Source of the DNA: CAJBLF01 sp041675025
GTDB taxonomy: Bacteria; Patescibacteriota; Gracilibacteria; Absconditabacterales; Absconditicoccaceae
Assembly (NCBI GenBank): GCA_041675025.1
Contig: JBAYUS010000006.1
Coordinates: forward strand, 1 to 56,444
Reading direction: 5' to 3'
DNA: 56,444 nt
Position 1 is the first letter of the stretch. Every line of letters begins with the position of its first letter. The notes below the pieces were generated by a model, which did not search any database, was not told the origin of the DNA, and was given only the letters and a program-made list of their open reading frames with translations. This document shows, in pieces, positions 21,440 to 30,534 of the stretch. Both the position numbers and the translations under genes were made by a program.

Positions 21440-23083
21440 ATGATGAAATTTTCACGCAAAGCCCTAGTAGTAAGTATGTTAGCTATTGGTTTGTTAGCTA
21501 CATGATTTATTACAAATACTGTATATGCAGTTGACCCTGATGCTTTTATTGTTGAAGTAGTTCCAAGCTCATTCGATATTAATGAGGCGGTAGATATTAC
21601 TATCAAAGCGACAACATCCAACGGAGAAGTCATCAAAGAATATCAAGGTGATGTTTTTATAGAAATAGAAGGTATCGTAGATACTGCTGATTATACAGTA
21701 CCAAGTGATGGGCTTTATACATTCCTTCCACAAGACCAAGGAGTAAAATTATTTTCCAAAGGACTTACTATCAAAAAATCATGAACATTTACTATAAAAG
21801 TTTCAGATATTATCAATGATAGTATTATTGGACAAAAAACAGTGATCGTAGGTACTACAGCGCCAACAACTATCACAGATACAATAACATTAATCTCTCC
21901 AGTTCCTGGAGGAATAGAAAAAAATAGCATCGCAAATGTTATAGCAGCTGCGCCAACTTTACCAAATGCACCATATGAAATATACATAAATAACAATATG
22001 GTTTCAGAATGAATGACAAATGCAAACGGTGATATTAGTGCATATGTTAGCGGAATAACTGAATGAGACAATATTCTTCAAATAAAGATTCTGAATGCAA
22101 ACAATGAAACAATCGGCAAATCTGAAGTAGTTTCCTTTGAATTTCAACCTATCAAAGACGGTGTATTTAATAGTATAAAAATAACACCTACAGGATCCCT
22201 TAAACAATGAGACAAAGCTACTTTTACAGTAAATAGTAGTGATAGCGTAACATCAGCTCAGTTACAATTAAGCGACGGAAAATCAATTCCTATGGACAAA
22301 CAAAGTCCTTGAGTATTTACAAAAGACGTAGTTATAGATACTGAATGAAATCTTCAAATAGGTGTAGACCTTATCGTTTTGGGGCAAGCAAAGAGTTATA
22401 CAGGAATAGCAACACTTATGGTAGAAAAATGAAATGCTGTAGGTAAAATAAGATTATATTCTGATAGTATTGATAAATCAAAATTGAATGTAACACGAGA
22501 AGCTATATGAACTGCACCACAATATAAAATAGAATATGGAACAAGCCAAAACAATCTCGATTTTTCAGTAATAGTACAAACCAAAGAGATCGTTATAGAA
22601 AACTTAAGTATTTGAGATGTATATTATTTTAGAATAACTCCACTTGATAGTGCTGGTAATCCAAATGGTACTCCATCAGAAATCACTCAAGCAACGATAG
22701 GAGAAGCAATAAGTTGTACGGTTGTAGGTATCGTTGTGACTACAGGACAAATTGGTGACAAATATTATCTTATGCGAAGCGGAGTTATGAATATAGAGAA
22801 ATATATTGTGTATAGATCAGAATTTGAAACTAGCGAAATAGATCAAATGCAAAAAGTAGGAGAAACGACAGGAACTATATTTGAATATCCATTCAATGCA
22901 GCCTCTAAAAAATATTGATATGCATATTATCTCATCGAATGAGTATGTAAAGACGGAACAACACTCAAGATAGATAACGTAAAGAAGATAGTGGTATGAC
23001 CAGCAGAAAACATCTTGCTTGTTATCTTGATAAGTCTCTTTTGATATACCATCTTCAAACTTTACGGATTCTCAAAAAATTAA
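21440..23083 (+). CDS. Secreted/anchored Ig-Fn3-type surface protein
   Basis: The 547-residue protein has a signal peptide (RKALVVSMLAIGLLATGFI ending near VYA-V), several beta-sandwich segments, an Fn3-like stretch (APQYKIEYGTSQNNLDFSV ... YYFRITPLDSAGNPNG), and a C-terminal hydrophobic helix (ENILLVILISLFGYTIF) with a short tail. It is probably exported and held in the membrane by that helix. About fifteen TGA codons are read as Gly. It follows the 20897 gene closely. A repeat-rich AT spacer separates it from the ValRS-like gene. A role in adhesion or envelope structure is inference from architecture only. Confidence 0.8.
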
Positions 23084-23220
23084 CGAAAAACTAATAACTA
23101 ATAACGAAAAACGAATGAATTGTATTTTTTACAAACTATTGTGAATTATAATAGTACATTACAAAACGAATCTTTCATTATTCATTTTTCATTATTCATT
23201 TTTAATTAATTAGTTTAGTT
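23084..23220. repeat. Inverted low-complexity element (first copy)
   Basis: Degenerate repeats (AACTAATAACGAAAAACGAATG) on the left and TTCATTATTCATTTTTCATT on the right flank a core with AAACTATTGTGAATTATAATAG-like text. A similar arrangement recurs at 31330-31470. Confidence 0.5.
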
Positions 23221-26070
23221 ATGTCAGAAATCAAAAAAAAATATAATCATTATTCTATAGAATCAGAACTACTCAAAAAAAATTATTTTCAAAAACTATT
23301 TAATACAAAAAGAGGTACCGTCAAACGAGAAAACGTAATAACGCAGTTACCAATTATAATTTCCAAAGATACATCATTAGTTTCAATCAACAACCTTATC
23401 AGGGAAGATATTGTAGCTACTTATCAAACGATGAAATGAATAAAGGCAAAATTACTTCCTATTTTTGATACAAAAGATAAAAATCTTAAGACTGAAAACT
23501 ACGAAAATCTACTCACAAAGGCAGGAGTATTTTTTGGTATCGATACAGACAATGTTGTTTACTCAGAAAGTAATACTAATTTCATTAGAAATATTTTTGT
23601 TGAACTTGTGCAAGATGGGCGTATTTATGAAGATTGTTCTATCAATCATCGAAGTCTTAAAGAACAAAAAACACTTGGTACTGACGAACTTCAATACAAA
23701 AAAACAGAAGTCAAACAATATAATCTTAGATATTTTGTAGATACAAAAAATATATCGCTTATTGTGCCAACACTTTGGCCGGAAACCATTTTCGCTGACG
23801 TTGCACTTGCGGTACATCCTGATGATAAAAGATATAAGAAACTCATAAAAAATAAAGTTATTATTCCAATCATAAACAAAACAATTCCTATTATCACCGA
23901 TGAATCTGTAGACCCAACCAAAGGGACGGGAATAATAAGGGTAACACCAGCTCACGACAAACAATCTCTTATTATAGCACAAAAAAACGATCTTATTATA
24001 GATAAATTTGCCATAGACAAAGCCGGATGCTTTACAAAGTGTGCAGGTGATTTTTGTGGAAAAGATGCAGGAGAATTTGTCAAAAACATAATAAAAAACT
24101 TAGATGATATACATAATCTTGAATCAACAAAATACATAGAATCAGAAATCGCTGTACATAGAAAAACGGGAGAAAGAGCACGACCACTCCTCTGCAATCA
24201 GTTATTTATCAAAACAGATAAAGAATTAGATACTATTCAAACAGCTATTCAAGAAGGAAAGCTTACGATTGTTCCAGAAGAATATAAAGAAAATATAAAC
24301 GAAATCATCGAGACAATAGAATATTGGCCAGTAACGAAGGAAGATTCAAAATGATATAGTCTACCATTTTGGAAAGGTAAAAGCGGTAAAAACCACTTTA
24401 TCTCTGATAATGAAATATTAAATTTGCCCGTAAAAAAAACAAAAAACAAGTTTACTGTTCTTTCTCTTATTATATTTAATCTTATCGTAGATTGACGTTT
24501 AAAGGAACATTTCAGCATAGAAGAAGCTATCGACATCCTATTAGGGAAAAGCCGTACAGGAGAACAAAATACTCTTGAGACATATATAGAACTTTTCAAT
24601 GAAACATTACCAAGAGGATATAGCAAAGAGCTAAATGAATTAAAAAAAATAGTAGAATATACAGAAAAAGACCCTAGCATTAAAGGGAAATGAATGGGAT
24701 ATTTTGAAAAATTTTCTTCAAATCTGACAGAGCTTTTGGAAAAATCTATCGCAATATCAAGCAAAAGAAAATGATTTTATCATTTTAATATGGATACTCT
24801 CGTAAATAATGACGAAGGACTTATCCAACAAAAAGAAAAAATAGAAGAAACACTAGGTAACGCGCTTATTTTAATAAAAATGATGGAATCTTTTGATGAA
24901 AAAAAAGAACCAAAAAAAATATTATGTATCGACGAAAATAAAATTTTAGAATTTATTAAAACTATTATTATAGGATATAATGTGAAAAATAAACTTTTAT
25001 TTGATTCATGTAATATTCAACAAGAACAGAAAATAAATAAAAAAAATAAAGATACATTCAAAGAATTAATTAAAAATTTTGGAACGGATTGTACTAGACT
25101 TTATGCGGTAGATTCAGATTATGATATCGTAGAATATGAAAAATTTATAAGTAAACTTCGAAACGCATCTAGATTTGTTGGACAACATTTAGATGAAAAA
25201 AAATGAACAAAAAAAATATCTGAATTTGAACAATTAATAAGTTATTTAGACAAGAAAAAAAATACATTAAGCGAATTTGAGCTTTGGATTATTTATCAAA
25301 CGACAGAACTTCAAAAAGAATATGAAGAAGCTATTGGGAAAAATGCACTTCAAGAAGCACAACACAAAATAATTACAATGATCAAAGAAGATTTTTGTGA
25401 TAAATATCTAGAGATTCAAAAACATCAAGATACAGAAAATAGTAGTAAAGTAACATTACGATGTTTGGGAAGTTTATTGAAACTTTTACACCCATTTATT
25501 CCATTTATCACACAACAGATACGAGGATCACTAATGCTTGACTGACCTATTTTAACACAAAAAATAGAAGAAAATATAATCGATATTAGTAAAAATTATA
25601 AAACACAACTTTTTATAGATATCATAGATAAGTTTTTAGGAATGAAACAACAATACGAGCATGCAAAACATGAAGAAATAGAAGTTTGTTTCTTTGCGCC
25701 ATTAGATTTCTTACAATATCTTAGACAACAAGAAAAAATAATTCATAAACTGATAAATGCATCATCAATCGAATATCTCGAAAACGAAAAAGAGCTCGAA
25801 AAATATCATACAGAAAACATAATCAATATCACAATAGGTATCAAGAAACAAGGAAAAAAGGTAATAGTACTTAGTAAAAAAGAAAAAATACGTGAAGCAT
25901 TACGTGCAAAAGAACAAGAACTCCAGTCTATTAGAACTCTTATTCCAGGACTTTCAGCAAGTGGTGGAGATCCAGATGTTATCAGAGAGAAAAAGAAAGA
26001 AATGAATAAGCTCAAAAAAGATATTGAGGATCTGCAGTATGAATTTCAAAAAGAAAAGATCAATAAGTAA
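23221..26070 (+). CDS. Valyl-tRNA synthetase-like protein lacking HIGH and KMSKS
   Basis: The 949-residue protein is collinear with ValRS. The connective (editing) domain is clear: PTLWPETIFADVALAVHP (183-200), GTGIIRVTPAHD (235-246). The anticodon-binding domain begins after KLRNASRFVGQHL, and the C-terminus ends in a coiled coil (REKKKEMNKLKKDIEDLQY) like the ValRS arm. The catalytic signatures are gone: the HIGH region reads SLVSINNLIRE (52-62), with no histidine, and the KMSKS site reads QKINKKNKD (603-611). The frame is intact over 2.85 kb with only recoded TGA codons, so this is not an ordinary pseudogene. It may be a trans-editing or tRNA-binding factor. It has its own terminator. Confidence 0.82.
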
Positions 26071-26088
26071 TATATCATAATGAAATAG

Positions 26089-26113
26089 CTCCGCAGAATT
26101 GCGGAGTTTTTTT
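26089..26113 (+). terminator. Rho-independent terminator of the ValRS-like gene
   Basis: CTCCGC and GCGGAG form a stem with a 6-base loop, followed by seven T. Confidence 0.9.
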
Positions 26114-26131
26114 ATATTTGTTTTTTTTTAA

Positions 26132-26278
26132 GTCGATTGTGATATCGCTGAATGAAACATACAATCCAATGAATTTGTATTTTCGATAAAGATGAAGAGA
26201 CAATCGACGAGGGGTTTTTTGGTTTCTTTTTGGACCTGGTAGCCAAAAAGAAACGCCCAGCCGGCGAGGCAATAGAAG
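26132..26278 (+). repeat. Dispersed structured repeat, copy 4 (long form)
   Basis: This copy is nearly identical to 20631-20775, including both inverted pairs; the tail reads GCCCAGCCGGCGAGGCAATA. It lies directly after the terminator of a plus-strand gene, like copies 2 and 3. Confidence 0.85.
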
Positions 26279-26288
26279 AGAAAAATTA

Positions 26289-26312
26289 AAAAAAACGGCC
26301 TTTCGACCGTTT
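26289..26312 (-). terminator. Rho-independent terminator of the DsbA-like cluster
   Basis: On the minus strand AAACGGTC pairs with GGCCGTTT around a GAAA tetraloop, followed by a run of T. Confidence 0.85.
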
Positions 26313-26332
26313 CTTTATAGCAATATAAATAA

Positions 26333-27193
26333 TTAATTACCAAGTATTTTAGTTATTTCAGCTTCAAAAGTTTCTGTAGGATATGCACCAGCTATCAATG
26401 TAGAAGTACCTTTTTGATTATCTACAACGAGATTACCAGGAGTACCATTTACGCCAAATCCATTACCTTCTTGTACTTGAGCATTTACTGTTGCTATAGT
26501 TTCTGGACTTGTAAGACAAGTAGCAAATTTAGATTTATTTACTCCAAGACCAACAGCGATTTCAGTTACATTAGCTTCAGTGAATTCATTAAGTGCAAAA
26601 GCTTTGCCTATAAATGAATAGTATTTATCAGCTCATGCAAGTTGACCAACACATATAGCACCTTGAGCTCAGATAGGAGCAGTAGGATGAAGTTGTGGTA
26701 AAGGCATTTGTCTAAATACCATATTTACATCGTTAGGATATTTTTTTACAAGATTTTCTAAAGTCTGAGCATCATAATGTCTCTTACAGAAAGGACAAAG
26801 CATATCAGAATATTCTATAATAGTAATTCTTGCATTTTTATTTCCCAAAACATACCCATCGCTTATGATAGAAGCAAATTTTGAAGCATCACCAGCAACT
26901 GGAGTTGCTGCATCTGGTTGAGCAGCAGGTTGTTGTGCTGTTGTATCTGCAGCAGCTCAACCTTGGAACATTTGTAATCCTTGTTCAAATTGTTGTTTAT
27001 TTTGTTCTTTGAATGCTGGTAATTGATATAATTCTGTAGCTATTTTCATGTTTTCAGCTCCTCAAACTTTCAAAGTTTCTAATGAAAGAGCATCGTTTTT
27101 GAAAAACGCTATGTATACTCCAAGCAACAAATTAAGTGCCAAAAGTACTATAACCAACAGCTTCATATTTTCATGTTTTTTTTCTGTAGTCAT
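26333..27193 (-). CDS. Membrane-anchored DsbA-like thiol oxidoreductase
   Basis: The 286-residue protein has one N-terminal membrane helix (about residues 11-30), a spacer with LPAFKEQNKQQFEQGLQMFQG (one repeat module shared with its two neighbours), an Ala/Gln/Pro linker, and a thioredoxin-fold domain of the DsbA/Thioredoxin_4 type. The active site is CPFC (132-135) in EYSDMLCPFCKRHY, with the cis-Pro region GVNGTPGNLVV. It should make or isomerise disulphides outside the membrane, consistent with the Cys-containing surface proteins of this window. It is last in a run of three tandem paralogues; a GAAA-loop terminator follows. Confidence 0.9.
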
Positions 27194-27218
27194 TAATATA
27201 AGATTATTAATAATAAAA

Positions 27219-27524
27219 TTATTCGGTTATTATTGGAGCAGTTTCTGTTGTAGTAGGTGCTTGTTCTGCAGCAGGTTGTTGTGCAGCTCAACCTTGGAAC
27301 ATTTGTAATCCTTCTTCAAGTTGTTGTTTTCATTGAGCAGAAAATGCTGGCAATTGATATAATTCTGTAGCTATTTTCATATTTTCAGCTCCTCAAACTT
27401 TCAAAGTTTCTAATGAAAGAGCATCGTTTTTGAAAAACGCTATGTATATTCCAAGCAATACATTAAGAGCCAAAAGTACCAAAATAATTAATTTCGTATT
27501 TTCATGCTTTTTTTCTGTAGTCAT
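27219..27524 (-). CDS. Short membrane-anchored paralogue of the DsbA-like protein (no thioredoxin domain)
   Basis: The 101-residue protein is almost identical over its first 70 residues to the N-terminus of the DsbA-like protein at 26333 (MTTEKKHENTKLIILVLL; NDALSLETLKVGGAENMK), including the membrane helix and the LPAF...EGLQMFQG module. It then ends in a Thr/Pro-rich tail (EQAPTTTETAPIITE) where the other protein continues into its thioredoxin domain. It looks like a partial tandem duplication kept as a separate gene. It could be a partner or decoy anchor; function is unknown. Confidence 0.8.
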
Positions 27525-27548
27525 CGATACAATATTACGAAGATAAAA

Positions 27549-27938
27549 TTATTGAGTTACCACTGGAGCAGTTTCTGTTGTAGTAGGTGCTTGTTCTGCA
27601 GTTGGTTGTACAGCTGGTTGTTGTACAGCTCATCCTCCTTGATACATTTGTAATCCTTGTTCAAGTTGTTGTTTGTATTGTTCTTTGAATGCAGGTAAAC
27701 TTTGAATTTTTTGAAGCATTCTGTAATTTGCAGATCCTCATACTCTTCCAGACTCTATTTTTACTTGATTACATACTACCCAAGTAAGTAGAATTGTATT
27801 AAGAATAAGAAGAACAGGTACCAAAAGATGTTTCATTTTATGACAGCATCATCCTGTACCACAAGTATCTTTTGCTGACATTTTTTTAGTTTCCACCATA
27901 ACAGAAGGAGATTTAGTAACTTTTTTTGTAAATACCAT
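27549..27938 (-). CDS. Third member of the membrane-anchored LPAF-module family
   Basis: The 129-residue protein has a longer cytoplasmic N-terminus with a His/Cys cluster (KDTCGTGGCCHKMKH), a membrane helix (LLVPVLLILNTILLTWVV), the module LPAFKEQYKQQLEQGLQMYQGG and the same tail APTTTETAPVVTQ as its neighbour. The CxxxxCCH cluster could bind metal. It is the first gene after the promoter at 28012-28040, so the three paralogues are probably one transcript, with 24-25 bp between genes. Confidence 0.8.
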
Positions 27939-27963
27939 TTTGAATTATATAAAAATCTAAAAA

Positions 27964-28008
27964 AAACTTGTCATTAAGATATACATCCAGGCAAGTAATA
28001 CAAGTTTT
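27964..28008 (-). promoter_or_regulatory. Leader hairpin with T tract (possible attenuator)
   Basis: Between the promoter and the first ATG, AAAAACTTG pairs with CAAGTTTTT and is followed on the minus strand by T residues. The nested segment ACTTGCC could compete for pairing. It might instead be a terminator for the gene ending at 28082. Confidence 0.4.
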
Positions 28009-28011
28009 TAC

Positions 28012-28040
28012 AATATATAAATACCAATTTGAATTGACAA
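28012..28040 (-). promoter_or_regulatory. Promoter of the DsbA-like cluster
   Basis: On the minus strand TTGTCA and TATATT are separated by 17 bp. The predicted transcript has a leader of about 65 nt. Confidence 0.6.
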
Positions 28041-28081
28041 AATTACAAAAAAATATGCAGAAAGTTTAATTGATTTATTCT

Positions 28082-28477
28082 TTATTTTTCAACTTCTTGA
28101 ATAAGCTTTTGTTTTTGTCCTTCAAGTTCTAGTTGGTCTATTTTATTTGCTATTTTATCATCTTGATACAATCGAAATTTTACATCTACTAACGTATCCA
28201 AATCCAATATATCAAGTGATTGGATAATGCCAATTTTTTTGTCATTTACGATAAGGACATAATTAAGTTTATTATTAGCACCAAGAAAACATTCAATACT
28301 AATTCACTGAATATCATATTCACCGGGATAATCTACAAGCGCGTAATCCAACTTTTCATAGCGCATATCGGTACCTGGTTCCAAAGCCAAGTTAATATAT
28401 TTAGGATCAGCAGTTTCAAATCCAAAAAGAAATTGTCCTTCGATAAGAAAACCATTTTTAAATTTAACGTTTACCAT
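28082..28477 (-). CDS. Small protein with PGEY motif (possible remnant of an MBL-fold family)
   Basis: The 131-residue protein contains LVDYPGEYDIQGISIECF followed by YVLIVNDKKIGIIQSLD. A PGEYE(V/I)xGI segment like this occurs in the middle of metallo-beta-lactamase-like proteins common in CPR genomes, but the metal-binding HxHxDH part is absent here. The C-terminal third is a charged helix (QLELEGQKQKLIQEVEK). It could be a reduced, non-catalytic relative or unrelated. It sits between the DsbA-like cluster and the pilin-like gene, all on the minus strand. Confidence 0.65.
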
Positions 28478-28513
28478 GGTAATAAATTTATATAATAAAG
28501 ATTTTTATAGTTA

Positions 28514-28580
28514 GTCATCCTGAGCGAAGTCGAAGGATATAAGTAATTATTATTATATTCTTCATTACATTCAGAATGAC
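28514..28580. repeat. REP-like palindromic repeat (GTCATCCTGAGCGAAG type)
   Basis: GTCATCCTGAGCGAAGTCGA at one end and CATTCAGAATGAC at the other form an imperfect inverted repeat. Repeats of this wording are scattered between genes in many unrelated bacteria. Confidence 0.75.
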
Positions 28581-28588
28581 CAGTAGAT

Positions 28589-29416
28589 TTACCCGAAGAA
28601 GTTAGGATTAATCAAACGTAGGATTACGCCTGAAGCACCAAGAAGAGCTATACCGATAACTACTTTTATAATCATTTTCTTTCCTCATGCAGGATCACCC
28701 GTAGAGATCATAATACCTCAGATGATAATCAACACAAAAGATACAATCAAGATAATCGTAACTAATATTTTAGTTAAACTTCACAACAAGACAGGAAAAG
28801 CACTTTCTCAAGTAACATTAGTTTCGTCAGAACTTTTATTTGCTGTATCAGATTCTATACACTTACCGATAAATGGTACGTTTGTATTGAGTTCTACTCA
28901 ACAACACACCCCTTTTTTACTACATAATTCACAAGTACCTTTTACATTTTTTGTACCTGTAGGACATGAACATATATTAAACGAATTCATTTTTCAATTA
29001 ATAGGTGGTGAACAAGAAGCTGCTCATACTTCTGTTCATCATGCTCATGCTTCCGTTCATCATGCTCATGCTTCCGTTCATCATGCTTCCGTTCATCATG
29101 CTTCCGTTCATCATGCTTCCGTTCATCATGCTGTTGGTGATGCTCATGCTGCCGCAGATTGACAAGCAGCTAATGTATCTTGATTGGCCGTAAGATTATC
29201 TTGTTCATTAGAACACATATCAGAACAAGTAGTATCAAGATCAATTCATTGAGCATGATCCTCCGCACAATTTTGCATACAACTATTATATTGTTGTTGT
29301 CGTGAGCCAACGGATGATGTTTCTGTCGTACAACCCTCAGAATATCATAAAGTAATATTTCCTAATCACAAAAACATCACAGTAAATAAGATAACAATAA
29401 GGAAATGTTTTTTCAT
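28589..29416 (-). CDS. VirB2/pilin-like membrane protein with glycine-rich repeat tract
   Basis: The 275-residue protein has a signal peptide (MKKHFLIVILFTVMFLGLG), a Cys-rich region (TTCSDMC; later CSCPTGTK, CELCSKKGVCCG), a tract of GGTEA repeats, and two C-terminal hydrophobic helices separated by GDPAGGKK (TIILIVSFVLIIIGGIMIS and VIGIALLGASGVIL). The two-helix end matches VirB2/TrbC-like or Patescibacteria pilin-type membrane proteins. Each repeat starts with two TGA codons, giving the gene the highest TGA density of the window. Its disulphides may depend on the nearby DsbA-like protein. It could be part of a secretion or contact apparatus; that is inference. Confidence 0.78.
29017..29160 (-). 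repeat. 15-bp tandem repeat tract in the pilin-like gene
   Basis: Six units of TGATGAACGGAAGCA (minus strand), two of them with an extra 6 bp, encode GGTEA or GGTEAGA. The unit length is a multiple of three, so changes in copy number keep the frame. Confidence 0.9.
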
Positions 29417-29452
29417 GGAAACTATGAAACAATAAAACAAATATTTTTTATT

Positions 29453-29525
29453 GTCATTGCAAACGTAGTGAAGCAATCTAGTATTTTATTTTAGATTGCT
29501 TCGTCATTATATTCCTCGCAATGAC
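29453..29525. repeat. REP-like palindromic repeat (GTCATTGCGAGG type), copy 1
   Basis: The ends GTCATTGC and GCAATGAC and inner arms GAAGCAATC and GATTGCTTC form a long imperfect hairpin. A second copy is at 44422-44485. Confidence 0.85.
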
Positions 29526-29548
29526 AATTATAATGTTTCAATTTGTGA

Positions 29549-29995
29549 TTAAGCAATCATTTCATTGATAATTTCATTTACAAGTGCACCATCTACTTCT
29601 CATTTATAATTGGCCATCAGTTCTTTCATGAGCAATCATCTCTGGGTTCTAAGGTCAGTGAGATTATGTTCAGATATAAGTTTTTTAATAAGTTCAGAAG
29701 TTTGTTCTTTGGTCATCGTAGCAGGAAGATAGAATTCTAGAAGAAGTTTTTTTTGTTTTTCTATCTCTAGATCTTCAAGTTTATCAGCCTTTTCTAAGAA
29801 TCCCATAGTTTCAAGTATTTCTTTTACTTCCTTTTTAAGGATACTAACAATTTCTGTTTCTTCAAGATCTTTTTGAATTTCTATTGTCTTATTTTTAATC
29901 TTAGCAAGCACAAGATTTAATACGGTTTTCTTGGTCTCGTTCTTATTTTTCATAGCTTCCTTGTAGTCATTTGTCAATTGTTCTAAGAGTGTCAT
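29549..29995 (-). CDS. YqeY/GatB-tail family protein
   Basis: The 148-residue protein has the YqeY layout: MTLLEQLTNDYKEAMKNKNETKKTVLNLVLAKIKN at the start, a central KKLLLEFYLPATMT segment, and a C-terminal region ending GALVNEIINEMIA, with MANYKGEVDGALV resembling the GatB C-terminal tRNA-contacting domain. The family is linked to amidotransferase-like tRNA functions, but its exact role is unclear. It is the gene next to the tRNA-Leu region, on the same strand. Two glycines near the C-terminus are TGA. Confidence 0.88.
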
Positions 29996-30023
29996 ATAGT
30001 ATATTAGATTTTAAATACAAATT

Positions 30024-30068
30024 ACTCAGGAGGAAATGGACTGAAATCCGCTTTAGCGGATCGAATAA
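30024..30068 (-). repeat. tRNA-Leu 3'-end fragment split by a palindrome
   Basis: On the plus strand ACTCAGGAGG, GGACT and CGAA follow the order of the tRNA-Leu 3' end at 30089-30106, but a 16-bp palindrome, ATCCGCTTTAGCGGAT, separates GGACT from CGAA. Confidence 0.55.
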
Positions 30069-30087
30069 CCAAATAATATTTTACATT

Positions 30088-30168
30088 TACTCAGGAGGGG
30101 ACTCGAACCCCCAAGCCTTACGGCATACGAACCTCAATCGTACATGTATACCATTCCATCACCTGAGC
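30088..30168 (-). tRNA. tRNA-Leu, anticodon GAG
   Basis: The 81-nt gene has a 7-bp acceptor stem (GCTCAGG with CCTGAGT; the first pair is G-T), D arm with GG, anticodon stem TACGA/TCGTA around TTGAGGT (anticodon GAG), a long variable arm (TGCCGTAAGGCTT) typical of Leu, and a T arm with GGTTCGAGTCC. CCA is not encoded. Broken copies of its 5' and 3' parts lie on either side. Confidence 0.93.
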
Positions 30169-30198
30169 ATAACTAATAATTTATAAACATCAACCACA

Positions 30199-30266
30199 CA
30201 TGCCCGCCTAGGCGGGTAAATATCCCATTCCATTTTACGCGCCTTCTCGGCGTGCACCCCAGCATA
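30199..30266 (-). repeat. tRNA-Leu 5' fragment carrying palindromic insertions, copy 1
   Basis: The blocks CATG, CCATTCCAT and AGCATA lie in the order of the tRNA-Leu 5' half, but GCCCGCCTAGGCGGG (30202-30216) and GCGCCTTCTCGGCG-like text are inserted between them. Confidence 0.65.
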
Positions 30267-30267
30267 G

Positions 30268-30507
30268 CTATTTTATAAGCCTTTTTAATTCTTCTCTTCA
30301 TTTTCATGTCTTAAAATATTTTTCTCTTTCTCTTGCTTGTTTACTATCATCAATAATTTCTGTATATATTATCTCAAATGGTAAATAAGCTTTTGTTGAT
30401 TTGGTTTTTCATTGATTATGTTGTTGTAGTCTTTTTTCCATATCATTTGTCATTCAAACATAATGATAATTCTTTTTTATACTTTTCAAAACATAGACTA
30501 TATACAT
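30268..30507 (-). CDS. GIY-YIG domain endonuclease-like protein
   Basis: The 79-residue protein MYIVYVLKS...YVGMTNDMEKRLQQHN...YLPFEIIYTE has the GIY-YIG fold signature (YVYVL / YVGMT, Arg in MEKRL, and the His-Asn pair), followed by QAREREKYFKTGKGREELKRL with the Glu region typical of the family. Single-domain members of this size (UPF0213/YhbQ-like) are widespread in CPR; their role is uncertain. It needs three TGA-to-Gly readings (YVGMT, NQGKT, KTGKGRE), which supports expression in this host. It sits exactly between two tRNA-Leu-derived fragments. Confidence 0.88.
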
Positions 30508-30534
30508 TTTAATCCATTAAACCATAAATGTAAA

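Noticed and set aside
23221..26070. ValRS-like gene as a simple pseudogene
   Set aside because: There is no TAA/TAG or frameshift over 2.85 kb, and domain order and C-terminal coiled coil are kept, so an expressed paralogue is more likely.
26075..26343. Minus-strand open frames over the long dispersed repeat
   Set aside because: They lie entirely on a palindromic repeat and a terminator; similar fortuitous frames occur on the other copies.
29017..29160. Possible CRISPR array
   Set aside because: The 15-bp units are contiguous, without spacers, and are translated in frame as GGTEA repeats.
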